64,000 nucleotides of DNA. It comes from Novosphingobium sp. PhB57 (lineage in GTDB: Bacteria; Pseudomonadota; Alphaproteobacteria; Sphingomonadales; Sphingomonadaceae). The stretch lies in contig NZ_SMBO01000001.1 in the NCBI RefSeq assembly GCF_004342985.1, positions 248,001-312,000 of the forward strand. Direction: 5' to 3'. The position numbers were made by a program, and so were the translations under genes. The notes beneath the pieces were generated by a model that did no database searches, had not been told where the DNA came from, and worked only from the letters and a program-made list of their open reading frames with translations. This document shows, piece by piece, positions 24,887 to 33,484 of this stretch (the stretch's first letter is position 1; every line of letters starts with the position of its first letter).

Positions 24887-25723
24887 ATGTCGCGTTCCTC
24901 TCCCGGCGTCGCCCGCATGGCCGCCATCCTCAATTTCATCGCCGATCACCCGCGCCAGTCCTTCGCCCTGACCGACCTGGTGCGCGCATTGAAGCTGAGC
25001 CGGGCCACCTGCCATGCCCTGCTGACCGGGCTGGTCGATGTGGGCTACCTCTACCGCACCAGCGACAAGACTTACGTGCTCGGCCCGGCGCTCGCGGCGA
25101 TTGGGCGCACGGCGGCGGAGCACTTCTCGCCGCTCCAGGTTGCGCAGCCGGAAATGCGCAAGCTGGCGGACGATTTCGACGTGGTCTGCGGCGCCTACTT
25201 CCTGGAAGGCGACACGATCCACTTGCGCGAACGGGCTGCCTCGGCCAGCCATGTCGGCTACCCGGTCCCGCTGGGCACGCGCATGCCGCTGCGCTGGGTT
25301 CAGGCGACTTCGTTCTTCGCCCGCAACCCGCGCGAGGCCGATGCGGCGCAAGTCCGCATCAATCCGTCGCCCTCGGCCGAGCAACTGGAACAGCTTCATG
25401 GCGGCATGGCCTTCGTTCGCGAGCACGGTTTCATTGCGCTGATCCGCCGCGCCGACAGTTCACGCACAGCAGAGATCTCGACATCGGGGCTGGAGGATCC
25501 GCCAGTCGTGCCGCAGACGGAACTGGAAGACGCGCGCGCTTACCCGCTCATGGCGATCATGGCCCCGATCTACGACGCTCGCGACCGCGTCTCGATCTCG
25601 CTTGTCCTGGCCGGTTTCAATGGCTCCATGACCGGGGCCGAGGCGCGCCGGGCAGGTGAGGCGCTTGCCGATGCCTGCGCGCGCATTTCCCGGTTCCTGA
25701 TCGGTCAACCCGAAGAAAGCTGA
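24887..25723 (+). CDS. IclR-family regulator of the acyl-CoA cluster
   Basis: 278 residues from ATG 24887. A GTG two codons earlier is also possible and abuts the operator. The winged-helix domain spans about 8-65 (RMAAILNFIADHP, FALTDLVRALKLSRATCHALL, GYLYRTSDKTYVLG). The C-terminal IclR effector domain spans about 80-270. IclR proteins bind as dimers or tetramers and sense small organic acids or CoA-pathway intermediates. It sits among the catabolic genes, and the same 14-bp palindrome occurs in front of it and of five other promoter regions here. Confidence 0.9.
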   Translation: MSRSSPGVARMAAILNFIADHPRQSFALTDLVRALKLSRATCHALLTGLVDVGYLYRTSDKTYVLGPALAAIGRTAAEHFSPLQVAQPEMRKLADDFDVVCGAYFLEGDTIHLRERAASASHVGYPVPLGTRMPLRWVQATSFFARNPREADAAQVRINPSPSAEQLEQLHGGMAFVREHGFIALIRRADSSRTAEISTSGLEDPPVVPQTELEDARAYPLMAIMAPIYDARDRVSISLVLAGFNGSMTGAEARRAGEALADACARISRFLIGQPEES

Positions 25724-25792
25724 GCTTCCGTCCCGGCGGTATCATCGAGGCAGGTCCGTTCACGCGCTTGACCCTCTCCCCCTGTCGCTCTA

Positions 25793-25826
25793 TCAATTTT
25801 AGCGAAAATAAATTCGCTATTTAGAA
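25793..25826. promoter_or_regulatory. IclR-type operator pair C, upstream of the first APH kinase
   Basis: TTCGCTATTTAGAA (25813-25826) and, 20 bp away, the degenerate TCAATTTTAGCGAA (25793-25806), which keeps one GCGAA half. The pair lies 25-58 bp before the start codon, in an AT-rich patch unlike its surroundings. Confidence 0.6.
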
Positions 25827-25850
25827 TTTAGCGATTGGGGAGAGTGCTGG

Positions 25851-26903
25851 ATGTCGGACGTGATCGTCGCGCCGGAAACCCGTGACCTTGCGGAACTGGG
25901 AACCCTTCTGGCGGAATGGCTTGCCGGCAAGTTGCCCGATGCGAGCGATGTCGAAGTCCACAATCTCGCCTATCCGCGGGGTGCGGGGCAAAGCCACGAG
26001 ACGATCCTGTTCGATGCACGCTGGATCGAGCAGGGCCGGGCGCGGGAGCAGGGCTGCGTCGTCCGGATCAAGCCGGGCGGCTTCACGGTCTTTCCCGATG
26101 ACCTGTTCGTGCAGCAGTACCGGGTGATGGACACCCTGGCGCGCGGCGAAAGCGTGCGCGTCGCCCGGCCGCTCTGGTTCGAGGAAGACGCGGCGCTGCT
26201 TGGCAAACCGTTCTTCGTGATGGAGCGCAAGTCCGGGCAAGTGCCGGTTTCGATCCCCCCTTACGCGCGCGAGGGTTGGCTTCGGGATGCGGCGCCGGAG
26301 CAGCGCCGCGTGCTCTGGCGCAATGCCGTGGAGCAGCTCGCTGCCGTTCAGCGGGTGCCGCTGGCGGGGCTGGATTTCCTGGCAGGACCAGCTGGCGAGC
26401 GGGGGCTGGAGCAGGAATGGAACAAATACTTGCGCTTCGCCCGCTGGCTGCAGGAAGTCGAGCCGCTCCCAGTGCTCACCGAGGCGCTGGACCGTCTGCG
26501 ATCGTTGTGGCCGTCCAACCGGCCCGAAGGCCTGGTCTGGGGCGATGCGCGGATCGGCAACATGATGTTCGATGAGAACTTCGATGTGGTGGCCGTCATG
26601 GACTGGGAGCAGCCTTCGCTGGGCGGCGCGCTTCACGATTTGGCCTGGTTTTGCGTCATTGCCGACACCATGCATGGTCCCGGCTTGACTTACGGCGCGC
26701 CGCTGGAAGGCATGGGCAGCCGCGAGGAAACCGTCGCGCTCTGGGAGGAGCTTACCGGCAAGTCGGCGGCCGATCTCGAATGGTACGAGGATTTCGCCAG
26801 GTTCAAGATGACCTGCACCGGTATCCGCCTCGGGCATTTGCGCGGCACCCGGATCATGGATGAGGCAGCCATGGCGCGGCGGCTGAAAGTGCATGCCGCG
26901 TAA
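25851..26903 (+). CDS. APH-type phosphotransferase (ACAD10/LvaA-like)
   Basis: 350 residues, with GGGGAGAG 7-8 nt before the ATG. It has the aminoglycoside-phosphotransferase fold: the catalytic loop reads VWGDARIGNMMF (Trp in place of the usual His before Gly-Asp) and the metal-binding motif is VMDWEQP. Family members next to acyl-CoA genes phosphorylate the hydroxyl of hydroxyacyl-CoAs to allow elimination, as in LvaA of levulinate catabolism, rather than modifying antibiotics. The gene neighbourhood supports that reading, which remains an inference. A second such kinase is at 31669. Confidence 0.82.
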   Translation: MSDVIVAPETRDLAELGTLLAEWLAGKLPDASDVEVHNLAYPRGAGQSHETILFDARWIEQGRAREQGCVVRIKPGGFTVFPDDLFVQQYRVMDTLARGESVRVARPLWFEEDAALLGKPFFVMERKSGQVPVSIPPYAREGWLRDAAPEQRRVLWRNAVEQLAAVQRVPLAGLDFLAGPAGERGLEQEWNKYLRFARWLQEVEPLPVLTEALDRLRSLWPSNRPEGLVWGDARIGNMMFDENFDVVAVMDWEQPSLGGALHDLAWFCVIADTMHGPGLTYGAPLEGMGSREETVALWEELTGKSAADLEWYEDFARFKMTCTGIRLGHLRGTRIMDEAAMARRLKVHAA

Positions 26904-26910
26904 GGTGTCC

Positions 26911-26931
26911 GGCGCCCGTCTTCGGGGCGCC
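26911..26931. terminator. Hairpin between convergent genes
   Basis: GGCGCCC and GGGCGCC pair around a 7-nt loop in the 42-bp gap between the first APH-type gene and the GNAT gene. No U-tract follows on either strand. Confidence 0.4.
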
Positions 26932-26945
26932 GCGCGTCGGCAGGG

Positions 26946-27356
26946 TCAGAACCGCTTGCCCAGACTGATGCGGTCCTCCACCGCGTAGCCTAGAGCCTCG
27001 TAGAAGGCCACTACGGCCGCGTTCGTCGACCTGACCTGAAGGTTTATCTTCGCGCAATTCATCGCCAGCAAGGCTTGCTCGGCATGGCGGACAAGCCGGG
27101 TGCCAAGGCCGCCGCGCCGGCTGTCACCGCGCACCGCGACCGAGTAGAGCCATCCCCGATGCCCGTCGTAACCGGCCATGACGGTGCCGGTAACGCTCTC
27201 ACCGTCACAGGCCACGAACAGCCGTTCGCCTTGCACGGCAAGTTTTGCGGGAATGGCGATTTCCGCCCGGTTCGCAGGCGGATCGTGAGGGAAGGCCTCT
27301 TCCCACAGGGCTTTCACACCGGAGAAGTCCTCATCGCGGTAAGGCCGAATTTCCAT
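26946..27356 (-). CDS. GNAT-family N-acetyltransferase
   Basis: 136 residues from ATG 27356, with GAGGAG 5 nt upstream. The single GNAT domain has the acetyl-CoA loop SRRGGLGTRLVRHAEQ and the closing NLQVRSTNAAVVAFYEALGY of the ribosomal-protein-acetylase type. It lies downstream of the amidohydrolase on the same strand (93-bp gap) and could be co-transcribed. Its acceptor substrate is unknown. Confidence 0.82.
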   Translation of the reverse strand: MEIRPYRDEDFSGVKALWEEAFPHDPPANRAEIAIPAKLAVQGERLFVACDGESVTGTVMAGYDGHRGWLYSVAVRGDSRRGGLGTRLVRHAEQALLAMNCAKINLQVRSTNAAVVAFYEALGYAVEDRISLGKRF

Positions 27357-27449
27357 GGCTGCTCCTCGTCGCCCGGCCAAGAGCGGCCGAAGCCGCTTAT
27401 GACCGTTCGAGCGGCAGGAGGGAACCGCGGGTAGTCGGCGCGCCAGCGT

Positions 27450-28649
27450 TCAGGAAAGCGCCAGCATCCGGCGGCAGTTGTCATGGACGATGGCCCGCAC
27501 ATCCGCTTCCGGGACACCTTCGAAGTCGCGCAGGATCACCTCGCGCGAGCGGGGGAAGGTGGTTTCGGAATGGGGATAGTCCGAGGACCACATGATGTTG
27601 CGTCCGCCCGGCAGGTCGCGGTTGAGAATGCCTGCCCGGTCCTGGATGAACGAGCCGAACAGGTTGTGATCCATGTACCAGCTTGGCGGATTCTTCAGGG
27701 GCGATTCGGTCCAGAAACGTTGCTTCTCCCAGGTCCGGTCGTTGTATTCGGCATACCATGCAAACCAGCCCACGCCGCTTTCCATCGATCCTACCCGCAG
27801 CGCGGGGAAGCGGTCGAAGACGCCGTTGTAGATGAGGATGCCGATCGGCTCTGCCATGGCCAGCTTGCTCATCGGCATGTCGGGCAGGAAGAACTGCTTC
27901 TCCCCGAAGCGGGGAACGCGCGCGCCGAGGTGGAATGTGGCAACAAGGTCATGGTCGCAGAGCGCGGCCCAGAGGCGGTCGAACTCCGGCTGGTAATATT
28001 GCAGGCTCCCCTTGGGGTCGCCGGTGAGTGCGGAGACCTGCCCGGATTTCAGCGCCGCAACGCCCGAACTTGTGTTCCAGGCATCGGGGTTCTGCGGGAA
28101 GGCGGGAAGGTTGATCGCCCGGAAGCCCTTGCCTGCCAGGCGGCGGACATGCTCCACCGTCTCGTCCACGTCGCGCATCGGCACGTAGCCCACGGGGAAG
28201 AGGCGCTCCGGCGCGGCGGAGCAGAAGTCCAGCACCCAGTTCTGGTAGGCTTCATAGCTGGCGATGTAGAGTTCGTTGTCGAACGAGCCGAGCGGGCCGC
28301 CGCCGAACAGCAGCGCGGCATCCATGCCGTCGGCGTCCATGTCGGCAAGCCGCGTGGCCGGATCCCAGACCTTGCGCTGGTCGGCAAGGCGGCCCTTCAT
28401 CTTGAAGTTCTGTCCGTCGCGCCCGGCCTGGTTGTTGATCATCATGAAAGGCCGGCGATTGCCCTCGAAGCAGATGTAGTCTCCGTCCTCGCCATGCTCG
28501 ATGAACGGTGCGCGGTCCTTGAGGTGCGCGGGGAGGTAGTCCTTCCACATGTCATGCGGCGGATCGATGTGGGCATCGGCGTCGAAGATCGGGCCGTAAG
28601 GCCAATGGGTCACGGCCTTGGCGCCGATGGCTGGATCAGCCTCGCTCAT
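27450..28649 (-). CDS. Amidohydrolase-family protein (amidohydrolase 2 / ACMSD-like)
   Basis: 399 residues with a TIM-barrel metal-hydrolase pattern: the N-terminal IFDADAHIDPP carries the first metal ligands, VATFHLGARV the middle His and MWSSDYPHSET the late Asp. This subgroup contains decarboxylases and C-C or ring-opening hydrolases as well as amidases. AGGAG lies about 7 nt before the ATG. Its promoter region has two IclR-type palindromes 20 bp apart, placing it in the catabolic regulon. The exact reaction is not deducible. Confidence 0.85.
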   Translation of the reverse strand: MSEADPAIGAKAVTHWPYGPIFDADAHIDPPHDMWKDYLPAHLKDRAPFIEHGEDGDYICFEGNRRPFMMINNQAGRDGQNFKMKGRLADQRKVWDPATRLADMDADGMDAALLFGGGPLGSFDNELYIASYEAYQNWVLDFCSAAPERLFPVGYVPMRDVDETVEHVRRLAGKGFRAINLPAFPQNPDAWNTSSGVAALKSGQVSALTGDPKGSLQYYQPEFDRLWAALCDHDLVATFHLGARVPRFGEKQFFLPDMPMSKLAMAEPIGILIYNGVFDRFPALRVGSMESGVGWFAWYAEYNDRTWEKQRFWTESPLKNPPSWYMDHNLFGSFIQDRAGILNRDLPGGRNIMWSSDYPHSETTFPRSREVILRDFEGVPEADVRAIVHDNCRRMLALS

Positions 28650-28669
28650 CTCCCAACTCCTCTCATTAA

Positions 28670-28703
28670 TTCGTTATTGTGAATGAAGTATCGATATAAC
28701 GAA
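28670..28703. promoter_or_regulatory. IclR-type operator pair D, upstream of the amidohydrolase
   Basis: TTCGTTATTGTGAA (28670-28683) and, inverted, TTCGTTATATCGAT (28703-28690), centred exactly 20 bp apart. The pair lies 21-54 bp upstream of the amidohydrolase start. Confidence 0.65.
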
Positions 28704-28730
28704 CTTAAGAGTCAAGTATCGCCAGCCCCG

Positions 28731-29915
28731 TCAGTCCCGTCGCAGGAGCATCGCGCCGTATCCGTAGCCCCCATTGGAAACGATCGCGTTGCGGGCACCG
28801 GCTACCTGCCGTTTGCCGCCGCGCTGCCAGAGTTGCACGCAGGCTTCATGGATATGGCCATAGCCATGGAGACGCCCGGCGGAGAGCTGGCCGCCTCCGG
28901 TGTTAAGCGGCAGTTCTCCGCCCAGTCCGATCCGCGAACCGCCTTCGGTGAACCGGCAGGCCTCTCCGCTTGGCACCAGCCCCAGCGCCTCCAGCCACAG
29001 CCAGACGAAGATCGAGAAGCCGTCGTAGATCTGCGCACAGTCGATCCGGTCCGGCGTCAGGTCGGTGCGGGACCACAGCATTTCGCCGGCGCGATGGGCG
29101 GCGGGCAGGCTGGTGAAGTCGCCTTCGTGCCGTCCGGTCCACAGGCCCCCGACCGCCATGCCCATGGCCTCGACATGGAGAGGCGGATTGCGCAAGTCGG
29201 CGGCGGCATCGCGGTGCGAGAGCACCAGCGCGGTAGCGCCGTCGACATGGGCATCGCAGTCGTAGAGCCGGAGCGGCGAAGAAACCACGCGGGAGGCGAG
29301 GTAATCGTCCAGCGTGATCGGCTCGCGGTAGATGGCGGCGGGATTGAGCGCCGCATGGGCGCGGCTGGTTACGGCGATGGCGCCAAGCTGCGCTTCGTTG
29401 GCGCCATAACGGTCGAAATAGGCCTGGGCATAGAGCGCGAAAGTGTTGACGGGCGAAACGGCGCCGAATGGGACGGTCCAGGCATTGTTGCCCTCCACGC
29501 GGTCCCTGCCGCCGGACAGAAGCGTGGAGGCGCGGGCCTGCCGCCGGGCGCTGGCCTGGGCGACGGTGCGAAACACCACGACATGGCGCGCCAGACCGCA
29601 GGCGATTGCGGTCACGGCGTTGAAGATCGGCGCCATGTGGCTGAAGCCTTCGGAGGAGGCGAGGATCCAGCGCGGCGTAATGCCCAGAACTTCGGCGGCT
29701 TCCGAGGGGCTGACCGGGGCAATGCCGCCGCCTTCCGCGGACTTGCCCGGATAAGTGGCGATCCCGTCGATCTCCGCAACGGACAGCCCGGCGTCGGCAA
29801 TGGCGGCAAGGCAGGCATCGGCGGTGAGTTGCAAGGCGCTGCGTTGCGATGGCCGCGCGACTTCGGATTGGGCCGCGCCGGTTATGCAGACGCTTTTCTC
29901 GGGAAGCGGGATCAC
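28731..29915 (-). CDS. Thiolase-fold protein (SCPx/Ltp2-like), probable retro-aldolase or non-classical thiolase
   Basis: 394 residues of the thiolase superfamily (VCITGAAQSEV start, YAQAYFDRYG in the middle, GYGYGAMLLRRD end). The position that normally carries the N-terminal nucleophilic Cys reads SSEGFSHMAPI, so that Cys is absent. Proteins of this group, such as Ltp2 in steroid side-chain degradation, work with an OB-fold Zn-ribbon partner and can cleave C-C bonds by retro-aldol chemistry. Exactly such a partner gene overlaps this one by 4 bp (ATGA). The substrate is unknown. Confidence 0.82.
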   Translation of the reverse strand: MIPLPEKSVCITGAAQSEVARPSQRSALQLTADACLAAIADAGLSVAEIDGIATYPGKSAEGGGIAPVSPSEAAEVLGITPRWILASSEGFSHMAPIFNAVTAIACGLARHVVVFRTVAQASARRQARASTLLSGGRDRVEGNNAWTVPFGAVSPVNTFALYAQAYFDRYGANEAQLGAIAVTSRAHAALNPAAIYREPITLDDYLASRVVSSPLRLYDCDAHVDGATALVLSHRDAAADLRNPPLHVEAMGMAVGGLWTGRHEGDFTSLPAAHRAGEMLWSRTDLTPDRIDCAQIYDGFSIFVWLWLEALGLVPSGEACRFTEGGSRIGLGGELPLNTGGGQLSAGRLHGYGHIHEACVQLWQRGGKRQVAGARNAIVSNGGYGYGAMLLRRD

Positions 29916-30310
29916 GACGCCTCCGGCCGGAACATCGGCAGCCAGACATCGTCCTGCTGCTCGAAAGCGACTGTCACCGGAAGCCCGCGCCGTGCCTCTT
30001 CGATCGGGGCCTTGAGGTTGGTGAAGACGTAGAGCCCCGCCTGTTCGGCCAGTTCGACCGCGGCGAAGACGAAGGGAACGGCCATATCGGGCAGCCAGGC
30101 CTCACGGTTGACGGTATAGCTGGCGATGCGTCCTCTGCCTGAGACCGGCTCCGGTGAGACCGTCTCGCTGCCGCAGGAGGCGCAGCGGGGCAGAGGCGGG
30201 TGCTGCCACTGCCCGCAATCGGCGCAGTGCTGAATGCGCAGTCTGCCGTCGGCACCCGAAGTCCAGAAAAAGGCGGTATCCGGTTCGAGGCGGGGGAGCT
30301 TTGGTGCCAC
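29912..30310 (-). CDS. Zn-ribbon/OB-fold acyl-CoA-binding partner (DUF35 type)
   Basis: 132 residues. The zinc ribbon uses Cys29, Cys32, Cys43 and Cys46 (HCADCGQWQH and PRCASCGSE), followed by an OB-fold (about 55-125, GRGRIASYTVNREAW). DUF35 proteins bind acyl-CoA and are needed for activity of their thiolase-like partner. The gene lies 2 bp after the CaiB gene and overlaps the thiolase-like gene by 4 bp, which strongly suggests a complex. Confidence 0.88.
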   Translation of the reverse strand: MAPKLPRLEPDTAFFWTSGADGRLRIQHCADCGQWQHPPLPRCASCGSETVSPEPVSGRGRIASYTVNREAWLPDMAVPFVFAAVELAEQAGLYVFTNLKAPIEEARRGLPVTVAFEQQDDVWLPMFRPEAS

Positions 30311-30312
30311 GC

Positions 30313-31527
30313 TCAGAACACCACACCCTGGACTTTGAGGTCGATGATCTCGTCCTCGCCGTAGCCGAGGCCGGCCAGGACGGCATCACTGTCGGCGCCC
30401 AGTTCGGGCGAGCGGGTGGAGGGCAGCGGCGTCCCTTCGAACAGGATGGGTACCGAAACCATCGGCAGGCTCCTGCCATCGCCCGCGGGGACCTGCTTGA
30501 GATAGCCGTTTGCCTGGACCTGCAGGTCGTCAGCGATTTCGCCCACGTCCTGCACCACGTCCCACTGGCCGTCCTGCCGGGCGAGGATTTCCTTCCATTC
30601 CGCCAGCGGTCTGGAAGCGAAGAGGGCGGTCATGGCGGCAAGGCAGTCCGTCAGATTCTCGCGTCTGGCCGCGCTGTTGGCAAAGCGCGGGTCTTCGGCC
30701 AGGTCCGGTCGGCCTGCCACGTCGCAGAACCGCGCCCAGTAGCGATCCGCCTGCAGCATGCAGAGCGCCACGAAGCGCCCATCGCTCGTGCGGTAATTGG
30801 CGACGAGCACATTGTGCGGCCGCGCCGGATCGGGCCGGGCGAACTTGCGCAAGCCATCTGCGGTGGCCTGGCAGATCGACCGCTGCTGCGACCACAGCGC
30901 TGCGCCCAGCAGCGAAACGTCCACTTCGCCCGCTTCGCCCGTAAGCGCGCGCCGGGCGATCGCGGCGCAGACTCCGCCGGCCAGCATGGCGCCTGACAGG
31001 GTATCGCCGAAGGCCGGTCCAGGCGGGCCGACAGGTTGCACGGCATTCTCCCCCGTGAGCGACGAGGCAATGCCGCCGCGCGCCCAGAACGTGATGGCAT
31101 CGTAGCCGCCCTTGTCGCTCTCCGGTCCGTTGGGGCCAAGCGCGCTGCCACTGGCATAGATCAGGTTGGGAAAAGCGGCGCGCAGCGTCTCCGCATCGAT
31201 TCGCATGGACCGGCGCGCCGGGGGCAGCAAGTTGGTGAGGAACACGTCGGCCCCCTCCAGCAGCCGGTCGAGCACGGCGCGCCCAGCCTCCTGCTTGAGA
31301 TCGAGCGTCACCGAGCGTTTGCCGCGATTGTAGCTCTCCCAGGAGTAATCGAACGCGCTTTCCGCGCCACCGAGAGAGACGATCTTGAGGCCGCGCAGCG
31401 GATCACCGCTCGGCGGCTCGATCTTGATCACTTCCGCGCCCAGGTCGGCGAGCATCCCGCCGCATGCCGGCACGAAAGCCCACATCGCCACTTCCACGAC
31501 CTTGATGCCTTCCAGCGGCCTGCCCAT
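30313..31527 (-). CDS. Class III CoA-transferase (CaiB/BaiF family)
   Basis: 404 residues. N-terminal VEVAMWAFVPACGGMLADLG and VIKIEPPSGDPLR are family landmarks. The catalytic Asp is Asp175 in PAFGDTLSGA. These enzymes move CoA between carboxylic acids without ATP. It is the first gene of a three-gene operon with the OB-fold and thiolase-like proteins. The SD region (GGGAGAG, about 8 nt upstream) is good. Its promoter region, shared with the second APH-type kinase, has two IclR-type palindromes. Confidence 0.9.
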   Translation of the reverse strand: MGRPLEGIKVVEVAMWAFVPACGGMLADLGAEVIKIEPPSGDPLRGLKIVSLGGAESAFDYSWESYNRGKRSVTLDLKQEAGRAVLDRLLEGADVFLTNLLPPARRSMRIDAETLRAAFPNLIYASGSALGPNGPESDKGGYDAITFWARGGIASSLTGENAVQPVGPPGPAFGDTLSGAMLAGGVCAAIARRALTGEAGEVDVSLLGAALWSQQRSICQATADGLRKFARPDPARPHNVLVANYRTSDGRFVALCMLQADRYWARFCDVAGRPDLAEDPRFANSAARRENLTDCLAAMTALFASRPLAEWKEILARQDGQWDVVQDVGEIADDLQVQANGYLKQVPAGDGRSLPMVSVPILFEGTPLPSTRSPELGADSDAVLAGLGYGEDEIIDLKVQGVVF

Positions 31528-31594
31528 CGTTGCAACTCTCCCGACATCGCGCCCTGCCAGACTCGACTGGACCGGACTTCGCAGGCGCGATAAA

Positions 31595-31628
31595 TTCTCT
31601 ATTGCGAATTATGTACCGAAATAGAGAA
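31595..31628. promoter_or_regulatory. IclR-type operator pair E, between caiB-like and second APH-type genes
   Basis: TTCTCTATTGCGAA (31595-31608) and, inverted, TTCTCTATTTCGGT (31628-31615), centred exactly 20 bp apart, inside a larger perfect 11-bp inverted repeat (AATTCTCTATT/AATAGAGAATT, 31593-31630). It serves a divergent promoter. Confidence 0.65.
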
Positions 31629-31668
31629 TTGGACAAGCCGGACTCGACCGGCATCGGGAGAACAGGAC

Positions 31669-32721
31669 ATGCCGGATGCTCTTACACGCGAAGCACCCCG
31701 ACTGGTCTCGGCCGAAGTACCGGCCACGCTGGCGGCCGCGCTCGCGCCCGCGTGGCTGACACAGGTTCTGGGGCGGACCGTACGCAGTGCCGAGGCGGTG
31801 GAAGTGATCCGCACCGTTGCCACCAAAGTCCGCTTTGTCGTGACATTCGAGGATGGCGGGCAGGGCGCCTATTGCCTCAAAGGCCTGCTCGATGTGGACG
31901 AGATGACGGCGCGGGGTGGGCCGACTTGCGTGCTCGAGGCCGATTTCTACGGCAGGCTGGCCCAGTTCGTCGATTGCACCGTGCCTGATTGCATCGCCAC
32001 CGTGATCGATCGCGAGCGGCAGCAGGCGGTGACCGTGATGCGCGATCTCATCGTCCAGGGGGCGGTGTTTTGCTCCGCGCTCGACAGCTTCTCGGCAGAC
32101 GACGCGCTGTCCAGCCTGGGCCAGATCGCGCATCTCCATGCTCGCAGCGCGGTGTTGACGGAGTTTACCTGGATCCGCCCCCGTCTCTCGCAACTGGCCG
32201 AAATGCGCTATGTTACGCCCGAGACCTTGCAGGAACTTCTGGACGGGCCGCGCGGAGACGGCCTTCCGCGTTCGGTGCGCGATGCCCCGCGTCTGATTGC
32301 GGCGTTGAAGGCGCTGGCCGCGCGCGATGCGTCACGGCCGCAGTTCCTTGTTCATGGCGATGCTCATGCGGGGAACGTGTTTCGCTGGAACAGGGGCATG
32401 GGGCTGATCGACTGGCAATTGCTCCAGCACGGCGGCTGGGCGCTGGACGTGGCCTACCACATCAATGCCGTCCTGCCCCCTGCTCTGGCCGAGGCCGAGG
32501 AACGGCACCTGCTCCGCGAATATCTGGCGATGATGCGCGGCCATGGCCTGACGATGCCTGACGAGGACGAGGCCTGGCTCCAGTACCGGGAAGCGGCGAT
32601 CTATGGCTTCTATCTTTGGTCCATCACCCGAAGGGTCGATCCGCCGATCATCGTCGAGTTCGTCGATCGCCTCGGGAAAGCCGTGGCACGGCACGAGAGC
32701 CATGCCCTGTTGGGGCTGTAG
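31669..32721 (+). CDS. APH-type phosphotransferase, second copy in the cluster
   Basis: 350 residues of the kinase-like APH fold. The catalytic loop FLVHGDAHAGNVF has the full His-Gly-Asp motif, unlike the first copy, and GLIDWQLLQHGG supplies the second metal ligand. It is divergent from the CaiB operon and shares the paired palindromes. As with the other copy, phosphorylation of a hydroxyacyl-CoA or a related small metabolite is more likely than drug resistance. The two proteins are clearly diverged, which suggests different substrates. Confidence 0.8.
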   Translation: MPDALTREAPRLVSAEVPATLAAALAPAWLTQVLGRTVRSAEAVEVIRTVATKVRFVVTFEDGGQGAYCLKGLLDVDEMTARGGPTCVLEADFYGRLAQFVDCTVPDCIATVIDRERQQAVTVMRDLIVQGAVFCSALDSFSADDALSSLGQIAHLHARSAVLTEFTWIRPRLSQLAEMRYVTPETLQELLDGPRGDGLPRSVRDAPRLIAALKALAARDASRPQFLVHGDAHAGNVFRWNRGMGLIDWQLLQHGGWALDVAYHINAVLPPALAEAEERHLLREYLAMMRGHGLTMPDEDEAWLQYREAAIYGFYLWSITRRVDPPIIVEFVDRLGKAVARHESHALLGL

Positions 32722-32733
32722 AACGTTCCAGCG

Positions 32734-33456
32734 CTAACCAGGCTGGCCGCCGATGGTCTCCGACAGGAGCGCCCGCGTGCCTGCCCAGGCGATCCGGTGT
32801 GCCGTCCGGTCGTAGACGATGCCCGGTGCGAAGCCGTCGTGGTCGGGGTCCATGAAGGCGTGCCGCGCCTTGGCGAAGAGAGTGAATTGGTAGTCGGCCC
32901 CCGCGGCATCCATTTCCGCCTGGAGTGCGTCCGCGTCCGGCCTTGGCGCGTAGGGATCGTCGCCGCCCGTCCACACCGCGACGCGGGCACTGACGATCCC
33001 GGGTTGCGCCGGTGCATGGGTGGTCAGCAACCCGTGAAAACTCGACACTGCCCGCACGGCCGCCCCGCTGCGCGCGAGTTCGAGAACGCACTTGCCACCG
33101 AAGCAGTATCCGAGCGCGGCCATGCGGTGTGGATCGACACCGTCAAGCTCGCGCACATGTTCGAACCAGGCCAGGACCCGGCCGCGAAGCCGCGCCGGTT
33201 CTGCCATGAGCGCCGCGAATCCCTGGCCTGCCGTTTGCGAAGAGGTCATGTCCACCTCCTCGCCATAGACATTGGCGTGAACCACGAGATAGCCCGCATC
33301 GGCCAGTTCCTCCATGGCCGCATCGAAACTTGGGCTGGGCCCCGTGGCGCCCGGAAACATCAGGATAGTGCCGCCATTGGGCAGGTCCACACCCCTCGCC
33401 AGGCGCCCGTTCATCGCCGTGCCCTCGTGATGACATTGCGTTGCCTCGAAGCCCAT
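32734..33456 (-). CDS. Dienelactone hydrolase-family protein
   Basis: 240 residues of the alpha/beta-hydrolase fold with the Cys nucleophile version of the elbow, GYCFGGK, characteristic of dienelactone hydrolases. The catalytic Asp lies in the GGDDPYAP region and the His in KARHAFMDP. AGAGGAAA precedes the ATG. Such enzymes open lactones formed in aromatic-ring or halocatechol degradation. Its upstream region has a weaker IclR-type pair at the same 20-bp spacing, so it may be part of the same regulon. Confidence 0.85.
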   Translation of the reverse strand: MGFEATQCHHEGTAMNGRLARGVDLPNGGTILMFPGATGPSPSFDAAMEELADAGYLVVHANVYGEEVDMTSSQTAGQGFAALMAEPARLRGRVLAWFEHVRELDGVDPHRMAALGYCFGGKCVLELARSGAAVRAVSSFHGLLTTHAPAQPGIVSARVAVWTGGDDPYAPRPDADALQAEMDAAGADYQFTLFAKARHAFMDPDHDGFAPGIVYDRTAHRIAWAGTRALLSETIGGQPG

Positions 33457-33484
33457 GTCGTTTCCTCTTCCGTCGCCCAGCGTT

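Noticed and set aside
23042..25426. 794-codon minus-strand frame over the ligase and IclR genes
   Set aside because: Spans two strongly supported genes and has Arg/His/Ala-rich shadow composition.
25851..26903. Aminoglycoside resistance gene
   Set aside because: The APH fold is shared, but the catalytic loop and acyl-CoA gene context point to the metabolic ACAD10/LvaA-like branch.
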